DNA from: Pseudochrobactrum saccharolyticum
GTDB lineage: Bacteria; Pseudomonadota; Alphaproteobacteria; Rhizobiales; Rhizobiaceae
Reading direction: 5' to 3'
Length of the DNA: 64,000 bases
Assembly (NCBI RefSeq): GCF_008801715.1
Contig: NZ_VZPG01000001.1
Location: 868,001 to 932,000, forward strand
Below the pieces are notes generated by a model that had not been told where the DNA came from, made no database searches, and saw only the letters and a program-made list of their open reading frames with translations. The position numbers and the translations under genes are program-made. Positions 16,698 to 25,799 of this stretch are shown in pieces. How positions within the stretch are numbered: the first letter of the stretch is position 1; each line of letters opens with the position of its first letter.

Positions 16698-18434
16698 CTA
16701 AACCTCGGCCGCACGGTTCTGCGCTTCAAGCAATTGGCGGTAGAGACCTGATTTTGCTTCCAGCAATTGCTGATGACTGCCCTCTTCCGCCACACTGCCG
16801 TCCTGCACAACAACAATGCGATCAGCATTGGTGATCGTTGCCAGACGATGTGCGATCACCAAAGTAGTGCGCCCGACCGACAATTCCGACAGGGATTGCT
16901 GAATGGCACGCTCTGTCTCTGTATCAAGAGCGGAAGTTGCCTCATCCAGAATAAGGATCGGCGGGTTTTTCAGGAAGATACGGGCAATCGCCAGACGCTG
17001 TTTCTGCCCGCCGGAAAGCTTGACACCGCGCTCACCGATAATCGTATCCAGCCCCGCTGGCAGACCGGCCACGACATCGCCCAGACGCGCGCGTTGCACA
17101 GCATCCATAATCTCGGTATCACTCGCATCAAGGCGGCCATAGGCGATATTCTCACGGATCGTGCCTGCAAACAGGAACACATCCTGACTGACAATGCCGA
17201 TATTGCTGCGCAGAGATTTCAGCGTCATATCGCGGATATCAATTCCGTCAATGCTGATAGCACCGCCGGTCACTTCATAAAAACGCGGCAACAAAGAACA
17301 GATCGTAGTTTTTCCCGCACCGGAGGGCCCGACAAATGCAATGGTCTCGCCAGCCTGAATATCGAGGTTCAGATTATGCACGATCGGACGATTATCCTGA
17401 TAACCGAAGGAAACCTGATCGTAACGGATATTGCCCTCTAATTTGCCTGCATCGCGGGCATTGGCGCGGTCAGCAATATCCGGACGCGTATTCAGGAACT
17501 CCAGATAGCGTTGGAAACCGGCAATACCTTTCGGATAGCTTTCAATCACCGAATTGATCTTATCAATCGGCCGGAAAAATACCCCGACCAGCAGCAGGAA
17601 ACCGACAAAACCACCGGCACTCAGGTCGCCGCGAATGACAAAATATGCCCCACACAACATCACCACCACCTGAATGAAACGCATCGACAAATAGCTCAGC
17701 GATGTGGAGGCCGCCATGACTTTATAAGCTTCAAGCTTGGTGCTGCGATAATTCTGATTATCCTCGGCAAACAACGCGCGTTCATGGTCTTCATTAGTGA
17801 AAGCCTGCACCACACGAATACCGCCGACATTTTCCTCAATACGCGCATTGAATGCCGCCACACGGCCATAAAGTGCGCGCCACGTCGTGGTCATACGGCC
17901 GCCATAGCGCAATGTCACCCATGCAGTGACCGGCACAATCAGCGCTGTAATAACAGCCAGTGTCGAATGTTCCCAGAACATCAGGATGAAAGCGCCGATC
18001 AGCGTCATGATCGCGATGAACAGATCTTCGGGACCGTGATGGGCGACCTCGCCGATCTCTTCGAGATCTTTAGTCATACGCGCCACAAGATGGCCGGTCT
18101 TCTGATTATCGAAATAGCCGAAGGAGAGTTTCTGCAAATGATCAAAGGCTTTGCGGCGCATCTCGGTTTCAATATTGATCCCGAGCATATGCCCCCAATA
18201 GGTCACCACCACTTGCAAACCGGCATTGAAAACATAAACGCAGAGCAAACCGGCGGCCGCGAGAGCAATCAGCCCCCATTCATTGGTCGGCAGCAACCGG
18301 TCGATGAATAATGTAACAGCCACCGGAAAAGCCAGCTCCAGTAAACCGGACAATACCGCACTGCAAAAATCGACAGCGAACAGAAGCTTATGCGGACGAT
18401 AATAGGCAAAAAACCGTTTTACGATATCCGGCAT
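16698..18434 (-). CDS. ABC exporter, fused membrane and ATPase domains (MsbA/multidrug type)
   Basis: A type IV ABC half-exporter of about 578 residues that works as a homodimer. The N-terminal membrane domain has six segments (about 10-310). The nucleotide-binding domain (about 335-575) has Walker A GPSGAGKTT, signature LSGGQKQR, Walker B ILILDEATSALD and a switch His in IAHRL. The substrate may be a lipid or drug. I prefer the ATG at 18434 (MPDIVKRFF), preceded by GGGAGAG at good spacing; the open frame extends 15 codons further to 18479. It stands alone and its 3' side adjoins a dispersed repeat. Confidence 0.9.
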   Translation of the reverse strand: MPDIVKRFFAYYRPHKLLFAVDFCSAVLSGLLELAFPVAVTLFIDRLLPTNEWGLIALAAAGLLCVYVFNAGLQVVVTYWGHMLGINIETEMRRKAFDHLQKLSFGYFDNQKTGHLVARMTKDLEEIGEVAHHGPEDLFIAIMTLIGAFILMFWEHSTLAVITALIVPVTAWVTLRYGGRMTTTWRALYGRVAAFNARIEENVGGIRVVQAFTNEDHERALFAEDNQNYRSTKLEAYKVMAASTSLSYLSMRFIQVVVMLCGAYFVIRGDLSAGGFVGFLLLVGVFFRPIDKINSVIESYPKGIAGFQRYLEFLNTRPDIADRANARDAGKLEGNIRYDQVSFGYQDNRPIVHNLNLDIQAGETIAFVGPSGAGKTTICSLLPRFYEVTGGAISIDGIDIRDMTLKSLRSNIGIVSQDVFLFAGTIRENIAYGRLDASDTEIMDAVQRARLGDVVAGLPAGLDTIIGERGVKLSGGQKQRLAIARIFLKNPPILILDEATSALDTETERAIQQSLSELSVGRTTLVIAHRLATITNADRIVVVQDGSVAEEGSHQQLLEAKSGLYRQLLEAQNRAAEV

Positions 18435-18602
18435 TACAATCTCTCCCGTCGTCCCGCCTGCAAAATCTGACATTATCATTCAAGTTACTGGCGGTTGTAG
18501 CCAAAAACCTTCAGTTTGCAACAAGATAAGTGCCTGATTGCCAGTAAATCGGCCGGAATGATCTATCAAAAACCGGCAATAACGATAACCGGCCAGAATA
18601 TT

Positions 18603-20003
18603 TTACGAAGTAGCAGAAAACCGGATGGCCGCGAGAAGACCTTTGCTCTGCGTTGCTTTTTGCAGGATCAGATGCCCCCCATGCAAAGCCGCAATTTCCT
18701 CGACAATCGACAGACCAAGACCACTGCCTTGCGGTGAATGCCCTGTGTTTTTTGCAATAGAGCCGCGGTCAAAGCGGTTGCGGATCAGGGAAAGCTGCTC
18801 TTCAGGCACGCCCTTGCCATTATCCTCAACCTCAAGGAAAACTAATGCACCCTGCCTGCGCACACGCACAGTCACGACGGCCTCTGTACCGGCATAAAGC
18901 AGCGCATTGCTGATCAGGTTTTTCAAAGCCTCTTCCAGCAGCAGCCGGTCGCCCTGCACGGTCAGACTGGCCTCCCCTTCATAGCCCAGATCAATATCTC
19001 CCCGCGCTGCCTCACGCACGTAATCACCGGTGATCTGCCGCGCCATTTCAGCAAGATCAACAGATCCGAGCACTTGCACAGTCTGGTCACCGGATGCATC
19101 AATTTTAGCCAGCAACAGCAACTGCGCCAGAATTCGCTCGGCATGCGCCACGGCCTGATCGGCCTGCGTGACCGCTTCCAACATGGATTGGCGATCCTGA
19201 CTACGCTGGGCAAGAGCAAGCTGTGTCCGCACCACTGCCAAAGGTGTGCGCAACTGATGGCTGGCATTGCCGGTGAAATGGCGCAGTGCATCCAGCGCCG
19301 ATTGCAACCGCACCATGAAAGAATTGACCGTTTCCACCAGCCCCTGCACTTCATTGGGCACATGCTCGCTGATCGGGTGCAAATCCTGCGGATTACGCTC
19401 GGCAATCGCATCACTGAGGCGGTAAAGCGGACGCAATGCATAGGTCACGGCAATCCAGACCACCAATGCGGTGCCGACAATCATAAACAGCAACCGCAGT
19501 GCAGAACGCAGCAAAAGCGTATGCGTGAGCTGCCGACGCGCCATAGTTGTCTCGGCAACAGTCACTGTAAAGGGCACGGAATTCACACCGGTCGAAGCGG
19601 AACGGCGCAGCAAAGCCAGCCGGATCGGCTCACCGCGATAGGTTCCGTCGCCAAATTCAACATCCTTATTTTCCGGATTTTTCAGCAGCGGCAGTGTTTC
19701 ATAACCGGTAATAAACTGGCCGGGCGGGCCGTCCACCCGATAAAACACCCGATCCTGCGCGGCAGAAGTGAGCATTTCCAAGGCGACATAGGGAATATCC
19801 ACTTCCAGATCACCATGCTCGGACACCACAACACGCTCGGCAATCGCCAGCGCCGAACCACTCAGCACACGATCCGCCACCTTATTGGCCGTGCTGACAG
19901 CTTCCTGATACGTATCCGCCAGCGCAATCAACCCGATCAGCATAGTTGAAACCAGCAACCAGCCAAGCAAACGTCTGCGCAGGGAATAGCTGTTTTTCCT
20001 CAT
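18603..20003 (-). CDS. tctE: Sensor histidine kinase TctE
   Basis: A membrane sensor kinase, 466 residues, that would phosphorylate TctD in response to extracellular carboxylates. There is a membrane segment at the N-terminus (about 10-30), a periplasmic domain of about 140 residues and a second membrane segment near 175. These are followed by HAMP, the phospho-acceptor His in GNASHQLRTPLAVVRTQ (about 250) and an HATPase domain with NLISNAL, EDNGKGVPEEQ and GSGLGLSIVEEIA. Its start overlaps the tctD stop by 4 bases. The tricarboxylate assignment rests on neighbouring tctCBA. The kinase may be assisted by the orphan binding protein encoded divergently. Confidence 0.88.
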   Translation of the reverse strand: MRKNSYSLRRRLLGWLLVSTMLIGLIALADTYQEAVSTANKVADRVLSGSALAIAERVVVSEHGDLEVDIPYVALEMLTSAAQDRVFYRVDGPPGQFITGYETLPLLKNPENKDVEFGDGTYRGEPIRLALLRRSASTGVNSVPFTVTVAETTMARRQLTHTLLLRSALRLLFMIVGTALVVWIAVTYALRPLYRLSDAIAERNPQDLHPISEHVPNEVQGLVETVNSFMVRLQSALDALRHFTGNASHQLRTPLAVVRTQLALAQRSQDRQSMLEAVTQADQAVAHAERILAQLLLLAKIDASGDQTVQVLGSVDLAEMARQITGDYVREAARGDIDLGYEGEASLTVQGDRLLLEEALKNLISNALLYAGTEAVVTVRVRRQGALVFLEVEDNGKGVPEEQLSLIRNRFDRGSIAKNTGHSPQGSGLGLSIVEEIAALHGGHLILQKATQSKGLLAAIRFSATS

Positions 20004-20725
20004 TGTGTATCCGCGGGCAAATCCACAGTTTCATCCGCAGCAATAACCGGCTGGGTGCCGGACAGACGATCCAGATAATATCCAAGCCCCCGCGCTGTCC
20101 TGACCGTCAACCCGTAAGGCGCAAGCCTTTTGCGCAAACGGCTGACATATTGCTCAATGGCATTAGAACTCAGATCATGGTCAAAGCCGCTGAGAGACTG
20201 CACAATCGCTTCTTTGGCAACGACCTTACCGCCGCGCACAAAAAGCAGTTCCAGCAAGCCAAGCTCCCGCGCCGGAATATCAATCGATTGTCCGGCAGAG
20301 CTGAAAGTGCGTGTATTCAGATCCAGTGTGACCGCACCGAAATGCACCAGCGCATGACGCAATCCTGCCTGACGCCGCAACAGCACACGCACCCGCGCCT
20401 CAAACTCGCTGATATCGAACGGCTTAATCATATAATCATCCGCGCCGAGATCCAGTCCGCGCACGCGCTCTTCCGGTGTACCGCGCGCGGTCAGAATGAG
20501 CACAGCTGCCTGATTATGCCGCGCACGCATGGCACGCAGCACATCCAGCCCGTCCATCTCAGGCAGGTTGAGATCAAGAATCACCAGATCAAAATTCTCA
20601 GCCGCAGCGGCGGCATGGGCAGACGCACCGTCTTCAACAATATCAACCGCATAGCCGCTACCGCGCAACAAAGCGCCCAGCCCTTCCGACAGCGCCTTAT
20701 TATCTTCAACCAGCAAAATCCGCAC
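20000..20725 (-). CDS. tctD: OmpR-family response regulator TctD
   Basis: A 241-residue two-component response regulator. The receiver domain (about 1-115) has the acidic pocket in LLVEDNKAL, the phospho-acceptor Asp in LVILDLNLPEMDG (about 51), the conserved Thr in LTARGT and Lys in MIKPF. A trans_reg_C winged helix follows (about 130-225). I chose the GTG at 20725 because AGGGAGA lies 8 bases before it and the receiver starts immediately after; the longer frame from 20785 adds an unrelated 20 residues. It probably activates tctCBA through the repeated sites at 22047-22113. Confidence 0.88.
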   Translation of the reverse strand: MRILLVEDNKALSEGLGALLRGSGYAVDIVEDGASAHAAAAAENFDLVILDLNLPEMDGLDVLRAMRARHNQAAVLILTARGTPEERVRGLDLGADDYMIKPFDISEFEARVRVLLRRQAGLRHALVHFGAVTLDLNTRTFSSAGQSIDIPARELGLLELLFVRGGKVVAKEAIVQSLSGFDHDLSSNAIEQYVSRLRKRLAPYGLTVRTARGLGYYLDRLSGTQPVIAADETVDLPADTQ

Positions 20726-20876
20726 GCTGACAACATCTCCCTGCTGCCCTGTTGCAGCCCGTATTGTTTCTCCCCGACACAGCATATAATGATTACAAGG
20801 GCAATGTCAGCGGATACAAAGAAATAATCCTGCATTGTCAGTAATGTTTGGGCCAGCGAGTTTGGGAGGACTGGAC

Positions 20877-21965
20877 GTGCGCCGTTTCTGGCTGAGTGCG
20901 GTTTTAAGTTTATTGCCGGTGTGGAATAGCGCTGTGGCAGCAACGCCCATGATGTTTCCGGCACTCAGCGGCGACAAGAATGCGCCGGTGCTGGTTGTCT
21001 ATTCTTCTCTCGACGAGCCGCTTGCACGGCCGATGATTGAAGGGTTTCAGAAAAACAACCCTGACATCACCGTGCGCTATGAGGATATGCTGACCACGGA
21101 AATTTATGAGCGCATTGTGCGGGAAACTGATGACGGCTTGAAAACTGCCGATTTCGCTTTTTCCTCAGCCATGGATTTGCAGGTCAAACTTACCAATGAC
21201 GGCTATGCGCAAGCCAGCATTTTGCCGATGAGCGAGCGCTGGCCAAGCTGGGCGAACTGGCGCAACACCGCCTATGCGCTGACATTTGAGCCAGCAGTTT
21301 TTGTCTATCACAAGCCGGAATTTAAAGACCGCAAACCGCCGTCCACCCGCGCGGAGCTGGTTGCCTATCTCAAAGAACAGGGTGAAAGCGTTTTCGGCCG
21401 TATCGGGACTTATGATATTGAACGCTCCGGCGTCGGCTTTCTGTTCATGGCACGTGATCAGGAGCAGTTTGACGATATCTGGACAGTCATTCAGGCCATG
21501 GGATCAGCGGGGGTCAAACTCTATTCCACCAGTCAGGCGATTGTAGAACGCGTTGCCGACGGGCGCTTTGTGCTCGGTTATAATATTCTCGGCTCCTATG
21601 CCGCAGACTGGGCATCGCGCAATCCCGATGTGGGGATTATTCTGCCTAAAGATTATACTGTGGTGATGTCCCGTATCGGGCTGGTACCGGAAGCCGCTGC
21701 ATCGCCGGAACTGGGGCGGCGCTATCTTGAGTTCTTCATGTCGAAAGAAGGCCAAACCATCCTCGCCCGCCAGTTGCAAATACCGGCTGTCAGCCCTGAA
21801 GTGGCCGGAGACAATACCGCTCTGACCATGCAGGAAATCTACGGCAACAAGCTGAAACCGGTGCCTGTCAGCCCCGGCCTGATGGTCTATCTCGATCAGG
21901 TTAAACGCAGCCGCCTGATTGCCAAATGGAATGATGTACTGCGCCAGCAGAAAAAATATTATTGA
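20877..21965 (+). CDS. Orphan periplasmic binding protein divergent from TctDE
   Basis: A family 1-type extracellular solute-binding protein of 362 residues with a signal peptide (MRRFWLSAVLSLLPVWNSAVAA). The mature protein begins with the binding-protein motif VLVVYSSLDEPLARPMIEGFQKNNPDITVRYEDM. I chose the GTG at 20877, preceded by GGGAGGA; the open frame reaches back to a TTG at 20835. No ABC permease or ATPase genes adjoin it. It lies between the TctD/TctE operon (divergent) and tctCBA, a position also seen for binding proteins that present ligand to a sensor kinase (PgtC-like). A sensing role with TctE is inferred. Confidence 0.82.
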   Translation: MRRFWLSAVLSLLPVWNSAVAATPMMFPALSGDKNAPVLVVYSSLDEPLARPMIEGFQKNNPDITVRYEDMLTTEIYERIVRETDDGLKTADFAFSSAMDLQVKLTNDGYAQASILPMSERWPSWANWRNTAYALTFEPAVFVYHKPEFKDRKPPSTRAELVAYLKEQGESVFGRIGTYDIERSGVGFLFMARDQEQFDDIWTVIQAMGSAGVKLYSTSQAIVERVADGRFVLGYNILGSYAADWASRNPDVGIILPKDYTVVMSRIGLVPEAAASPELGRRYLEFFMSKEGQTILARQLQIPAVSPEVAGDNTALTMQEIYGNKLKPVPVSPGLMVYLDQVKRSRLIAKWNDVLRQQKKYY

Positions 21966-22296
21966 TTTTCACAGGAACAGGCTCACAATCTTCAAAAGAC
22001 ATATGAACAAGAGCCGTTCCTGAAAACAGCACAAGTCTCAATAATTGTGCGTAAAGCACCCTTTTAACATTTGTGTGCAAAGCACACGGCCATAAAATTT
22101 ATACGCAAAGCGCAGGGTGCGTCAGGTTCGCGTCAGCTTCATATGATCGATTAGCGAGACTGTTGTCCGTGGAGGCGGTTAAACAGTACCGGGGAGGAAC
22201 ACTGTATATGGTCGGGGGCACCACATGCCTGATCCTTCCCGTGCGTTTTCTAAAAACCACAGCCTGCGTTGAAACGCAGCATCAGGAGGATCAGAC
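21966..22296. other. Regulatory region upstream of tctC
   Basis: A 331-base stretch without a supported gene. It contains the three AAAGC-centred repeats at 22047-22113, a small hairpin CTGCGT-TGAA-ACGCAG at 22264-22279 and the strong AGGAGGA ribosome-binding site of tctC. The long leader between the repeats and the start suggests post-initiation control is possible. Confidence 0.6.
22047..22113. promoter_or_regulatory. Three repeated operator-like sites before tctCBA
   Basis: Three related sites share the core CAAAGC or TAAAGC with flanking GTG/CAC symmetry. The cores AAAGC are at 22053, 22079 and 22107. The middle copy, GTGTGCAAAGCACAC, is a perfect palindrome around AAA. Spacing is 26 and 28 bases, about two and a half helical turns. 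Response regulators often bind such repeats upstream of their target, so TctD is the natural candidate. Confidence 0.55.
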
Positions 22297-23241
22297 TTGA
22301 AAAAACTTCTACTCGCTTCCCTCTTTGCAGGCGCATTGGCGCTGCCTGCCTATGCAGCAGATTACACCATCATTGCACCGGCCAATCCGGGCGGCGGCTG
22401 GGATCAGACAGCCCGTTCCCTGCAGACTGTTCTGCAGCAGGAAGGTATCTCCGGTAAAGTACAGGTACAAAACGTACCGGGCGCCGGCGGCACGATCGGC
22501 CTTGCACAATTCGCCAGCCAGCAAAAAGGTAAAGGCGATGCTCTGATCGTCGGCGGTTATGTTATGGTCGGCGCTATTCTGACCAACAAATCACCGGTAA
22601 CCCTGAAAGATGTTACGCCAATCGCACGTCTGACCGGCGAATATGAAGCAATTGTTGTACCTGCTTCTTCTCCTTTCCAGACAATGGGCGACCTGATTGA
22701 AGCGCTGAAAAAAGATCCGGGCGCAGTATCATGGGGCGGTGGCTCCGCAGGTGGTACTGACCATATCGCTGTAGGTCTGATTGCCAAGGCTGCAGGCGTT
22801 GATCCTAAGAAAATCAACTATATTGCCTATTCCGGTGGTGGTGAAGCACTGGCCGCAATTCTCGGCAGTCAGGTTTCTGCCGGTATTTCCGGTTACGGCG
22901 AATTTGAATCACAGGTCAAATCCGGCACATTGCGTCTGCTGGCTGTCTCCAGCGCCGAGCGTATTGAAGGCATTGATGCACCGACCCTGAAAGAATCCGG
23001 CCTTGATGTTGTTGTAGAAAACTGGCGCATGCTGGCTGCAGCCCCTGGCATTTCCGCCGAGCAGAAAGCCGCTATCAATGCGGATATTGAAAAGCTGGCA
23101 AAATCCAAATCCTGGCAGGAAACTCTGAAGACCAAAGGTTGGGCTGACACCTATCTGGCAGGCGACGCTTTTGACGCACAGCTCGATAAGGATATTCAGG
23201 CAACTGAAGGTGTTCTGAAAGACATCGGTCTTGTTCAATGA
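22297..23241 (+). CDS. tctC: Tripartite tricarboxylate transporter binding protein TctC
   Basis: The periplasmic receptor of a tripartite tricarboxylate transporter, 314 residues. The signal peptide MKKLLLASLFAGALALPAYA is followed by the family motif IIAPANPGGGWDQTARSLQ, then VQNVPGAGGTIGLAQFA and WGGGSAGGTDHIAVGL. It starts with TTG, with an AGGAGGA site 7 bases before it, so the rare start is well supported. The stop overlaps the tctB start by 4 bases. Substrates in the family include citrate and other di- and tricarboxylates; the exact one here is not determined. Confidence 0.93.
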   Translation: MKKLLLASLFAGALALPAYAADYTIIAPANPGGGWDQTARSLQTVLQQEGISGKVQVQNVPGAGGTIGLAQFASQQKGKGDALIVGGYVMVGAILTNKSPVTLKDVTPIARLTGEYEAIVVPASSPFQTMGDLIEALKKDPGAVSWGGGSAGGTDHIAVGLIAKAAGVDPKKINYIAYSGGGEALAAILGSQVSAGISGYGEFESQVKSGTLRLLAVSSAERIEGIDAPTLKESGLDVVVENWRMLAAAPGISAEQKAAINADIEKLAKSKSWQETLKTKGWADTYLAGDAFDAQLDKDIQATEGVLKDIGLVQ

Positions 23242-23723
23242 GTGAACTGAAACCTGTAACAGCGCGTCGCCCCGATCGGGCGGCGCTTTGTATCGCGGCC
23301 ATCCTGCTTGTCATTTCCGGCGTGATGTTCTGGGATATGGCACGTCTTTCCGAGGCTGCCGGTTATTCACAGGTCGGCCCTGCGACTGTGCCTAAAGCCA
23401 TTGCCTTCGGCCTTGCAGGATTGGCGATCTGGACAATTATTGCTGCTTTCCGCCATGATTTTCCCGAGCGTGAGCCGCAGGAAGTCAAACCGGTATTGTG
23501 GATTGTCGGCGGTCTGACCGCGCAGATGCTGCTGCTCAACACAGCAGGCTTCTCCATTGCCACGGGCATCATGTTCGCCCTGACAGCCTATGGTTTCGGC
23601 AAGCGCAAATTATGGTTCTCGATCCCTGTCGGAATTGCCGCCTGTTATGTGATCTGGCTGGTTTTTGCCAAATTGCTGCAATTGTCACTGCCTGCGGGGC
23701 CGCTAGAGCGGTTGTTCTTTTAA
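23238..23723 (+). CDS. tctB: Tripartite tricarboxylate transporter small membrane subunit TctB
   Basis: The four-segment small membrane subunit of the TctCBA system, 161 residues. Hydrophobic segments lie near residues 15-32, 48-68, 82-102 and 120-150. The sequence is poorly conserved, as is usual for TctB, and assignment rests on size, topology and position between tctC (4-base overlap) and tctA (77 bases downstream). It is needed for transport with TctA. Confidence 0.9.
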   Translation: MSELKPVTARRPDRAALCIAAILLVISGVMFWDMARLSEAAGYSQVGPATVPKAIAFGLAGLAIWTIIAAFRHDFPEREPQEVKPVLWIVGGLTAQMLLLNTAGFSIATGIMFALTAYGFGKRKLWFSIPVGIAACYVIWLVFAKLLQLSLPAGPLERLFF

Positions 23724-23800
23724 AAAGCCACCGGCTGTCTCCTCGTTGCCGCAGCGCCTTACCCTCTGCGTAAAGCGGCTCAACACGGGAACAATGATTA

Positions 23801-25318
23801 ATGTCTACATTTGAATTTCTCATGCAGGGGATTGTGGTTGCGATGCAGCCGATGAACCTGCTCTATGCGCTGATCGGCGTGACACTCGGCACCGCTGTCG
23901 GCGTGCTTCCGGGCATCGGCCCCGCACTGACTGTCGCCCTGTTGCTGCCTGTTACCTATCAGCTCGATGCTGCGGGTTCCCTGATTATGTTTGCCGGTAT
24001 TTATTACGGCGGCATGTATGGCGGTTCCACTACGTCTATTCTGCTGAATACACCGGGTGAAAGCGCCTCGATTGTTACCGCTCTGGAAGGTAACAAAATG
24101 GCGCGTAAAGGGCGCGGCGGCCCTGCATTGGCAACCGCTGCTATCGGCTCTTTTGTTGCCGGCCTGATTGCAACCATCGGCCTCGCTTTCATCGCGCCTT
24201 ATATTGTTAAGCTTGCACTGGTTTTCGGCCCCCGCGAATATTTTGCACTGATGGTGCTGGCTTTTGTCACCGTGTCATCAGCTTTCGGTGACAGCGCATT
24301 GCGCGGGCTGACATCCTTGTTTATCGGCCTTGCGCTTGCCACTATCGGTATTGACCAGCTGACCGGTCAGGCGCGCCTGTCTTTCGGTGTGCCGGATTTG
24401 CTGGACGGTATTGAAGTCACCACACTGGCCGTTGCTATGTTCGCGATTGGTGAAACGCTCTTTATCGCCGCTCAGGGTGCGCGTGCACCGGATAAAGTGG
24501 AAGCCGTTAAAGGCTCGCTGTGGATGTCTGCCTCAGACTGGGCACGGTCATGGAAACCATGGCTGCGCGGTACATTTATCGGCTTTCCGATTGGTGCCAT
24601 GCCTGCGGGCGGTGCGGAAATCGGTACATTCCTCTCCTATGCAACCGAGCGCAAACTCACCAAACATCCGGAAGAATTCGGCAATGGTGCGATTGAAGGC
24701 GTTGCAGGTCCTGAAGCTGCCAATAATGCGTCTGCTGCCGGTACGCTCGTGCCATTGCTGACTCTCGGTCTGCCGACAACAGCAACCGCTGCAATCATGC
24801 TGGCCGGTTTCCAGCAATATGGTCTGCAACCGGGCCCGCTGCTGTTTGCAACCAATCCACAGCTGGTCTGGGGTCTGATTGCCAGCTTGCTCATCGCCAA
24901 TTTCATGCTGCTGGTGTTGAACCTGCCGCTGATCGGTCTGTGGGTCAAATTGCTGACCATCCCTAAACCATGGCTCTATGCCGGTATTCTGATGTTCGCC
25001 ACGCTTGGTACAATCGGTGCCAATCCGTCGGTCTTTGAACTTGGTATGCTGCTGGCTTTCGGCCTGATGGGTTATGGTATGCGTGTCTTCGGTTATCCGA
25101 TTGCACCGGCCGTCGTTGGTTTGATCCTCGGCCCGCTGGCTGAACAGCAATTGCGCCGCGCTTTGTCGATCAGTCAGGGTGATGTGACTGTCCTGTTCAC
25201 CTCCCCTATTGCAGCTGTGCTGCTGACAATTGCAGCACTGGCACTGATCGTACCGCTGATTATGCGTGCCCGTGGCCGCGGTCAGGTTCTGTCGCAGCTT
25301 GCGGCGAATGAGGACTAA
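23801..25318 (+). CDS. tctA: Tripartite tricarboxylate transporter large membrane subunit TctA
   Basis: The large permease of the proton- or sodium-coupled TctCBA transporter, 505 residues with about twelve membrane segments. The TctA signatures are [27 protein letters not shown] (about 20-47), [23 protein letters not shown] (about 66-88) and PGPLLF in the second half. It ends in a charged tail, followed 25 bases later by a strong terminator that closes the tct operon. Confidence 0.95.
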   Translation: MSTFEFLMQGIVVAMQPMNLLYALIGVTLGTAVGVLPGIGPALTVALLLPVTYQLDAAGSLIMFAGIYYGGMYGGSTTSILLNTPGESASIVTALEGNKMARKGRGGPALATAAIGSFVAGLIATIGLAFIAPYIVKLALVFGPREYFALMVLAFVTVSSAFGDSALRGLTSLFIGLALATIGIDQLTGQARLSFGVPDLLDGIEVTTLAVAMFAIGETLFIAAQGARAPDKVEAVKGSLWMSASDWARSWKPWLRGTFIGFPIGAMPAGGAEIGTFLSYATERKLTKHPEEFGNGAIEGVAGPEAANNASAAGTLVPLLTLGLPTTATAAIMLAGFQQYGLQPGPLLFATNPQLVWGLIASLLIANFMLLVLNLPLIGLWVKLLTIPKPWLYAGILMFATLGTIGANPSVFELGMLLAFGLMGYGMRVFGYPIAPAVVGLILGPLAEQQLRRALSISQGDVTVLFTSPIAAVLLTIAALALIVPLIMRARGRGQVLSQLAANED

Positions 25319-25343
25319 ACCCTTATACCCCCGAAAATGATGA

Positions 25344-25373
25344 GCCCGCCGGTTATGCCGGCGGGCTTTTTCT
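25344..25373 (+). terminator. Rho-independent terminator of tctCBA
   Basis: Perfect inverted repeat AGCCCGCCGG / CCGGCGGGCT around a short loop, followed by TTTTTC, 25 bases after the tctA stop. Confidence 0.9.
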
Positions 25374-25523
25374 TTGCTTATCATCATTATTTAACCGGCC
25401 ATGCGATTCATGCATGGCAGCTCTGTCATTCTGTCAGTTGTGAAAACGGCTTGATGATCCCATCTTTGGAGTATCAGATTACGGCTTTGCAAAAAGACAA
25501 AGCCCCAAACACGGAGAAGCAAG

Positions 25524-25679
25524 ATGACAGAACGTACAAAGCATTCCCGTAATTTCATCAGCCGCGCACTGGCTGTTTTCGGTGCCGCAGCTTCCGCTGC
25601 TGCTGCTGTTGAAGGCCGTCGTCGTCCGCATGAAAAAGACCTGCGCACTCTCGGCATTAATCCGGCCGACTTCAGCTAA
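25524..25679 (+). CDS. Small DUF1127-like protein
   Basis: A 51-residue protein with a good ribosome-binding site (GGAGAAGC) before the ATG and its own terminator 32 bases after the stop. It starts MTERTKHSRNF, has an Ala-rich middle (FGAAASAAAAVEGRRR) and ends KDLRTLGINPADFS. The end resembles the R-x-L-x-D-(I/L)-G-(L/I) tail of DUF1127 proteins, small Arg-rich alphaproteobacterial proteins tied to stress and RNA-linked phosphate or carbon control. It stands alone between tctA and dppA. The DUF1127 link is from pattern only; coding status is supported by the signals on both sides. Confidence 0.7.
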   Translation: MTERTKHSRNFISRALAVFGAAASAAAAVEGRRRPHEKDLRTLGINPADFS

Positions 25680-25710
25680 TCTGCTCTATCTATAAGATTT
25701 TAAGTCCTTC

Positions 25711-25748
25711 AGGCCCCGCGCTTCGGTTGAAGCTGCGGGGCTTTTTTG
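25711..25748 (+). terminator. Rho-independent terminator after the small DUF1127-like gene
   Basis: GCCCCGC and GCGGGGC arms with an inner CTTCgguTGAAG-like pairing, then seven T residues. It supports the preceding 51-codon gene as a real transcription unit. Confidence 0.85.
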
Positions 25749-25799
25749 TCAAGGTAGCCTCGGAATTACGGAATCAATCATGATTACCGGAGGGGAAAT

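Noticed and set aside
18560-18602. Terminator after tctE from CCGG-containing repeats
   Set aside because: The stem is only four base pairs with mismatches, although a T run follows on the minus strand; too weak to call.
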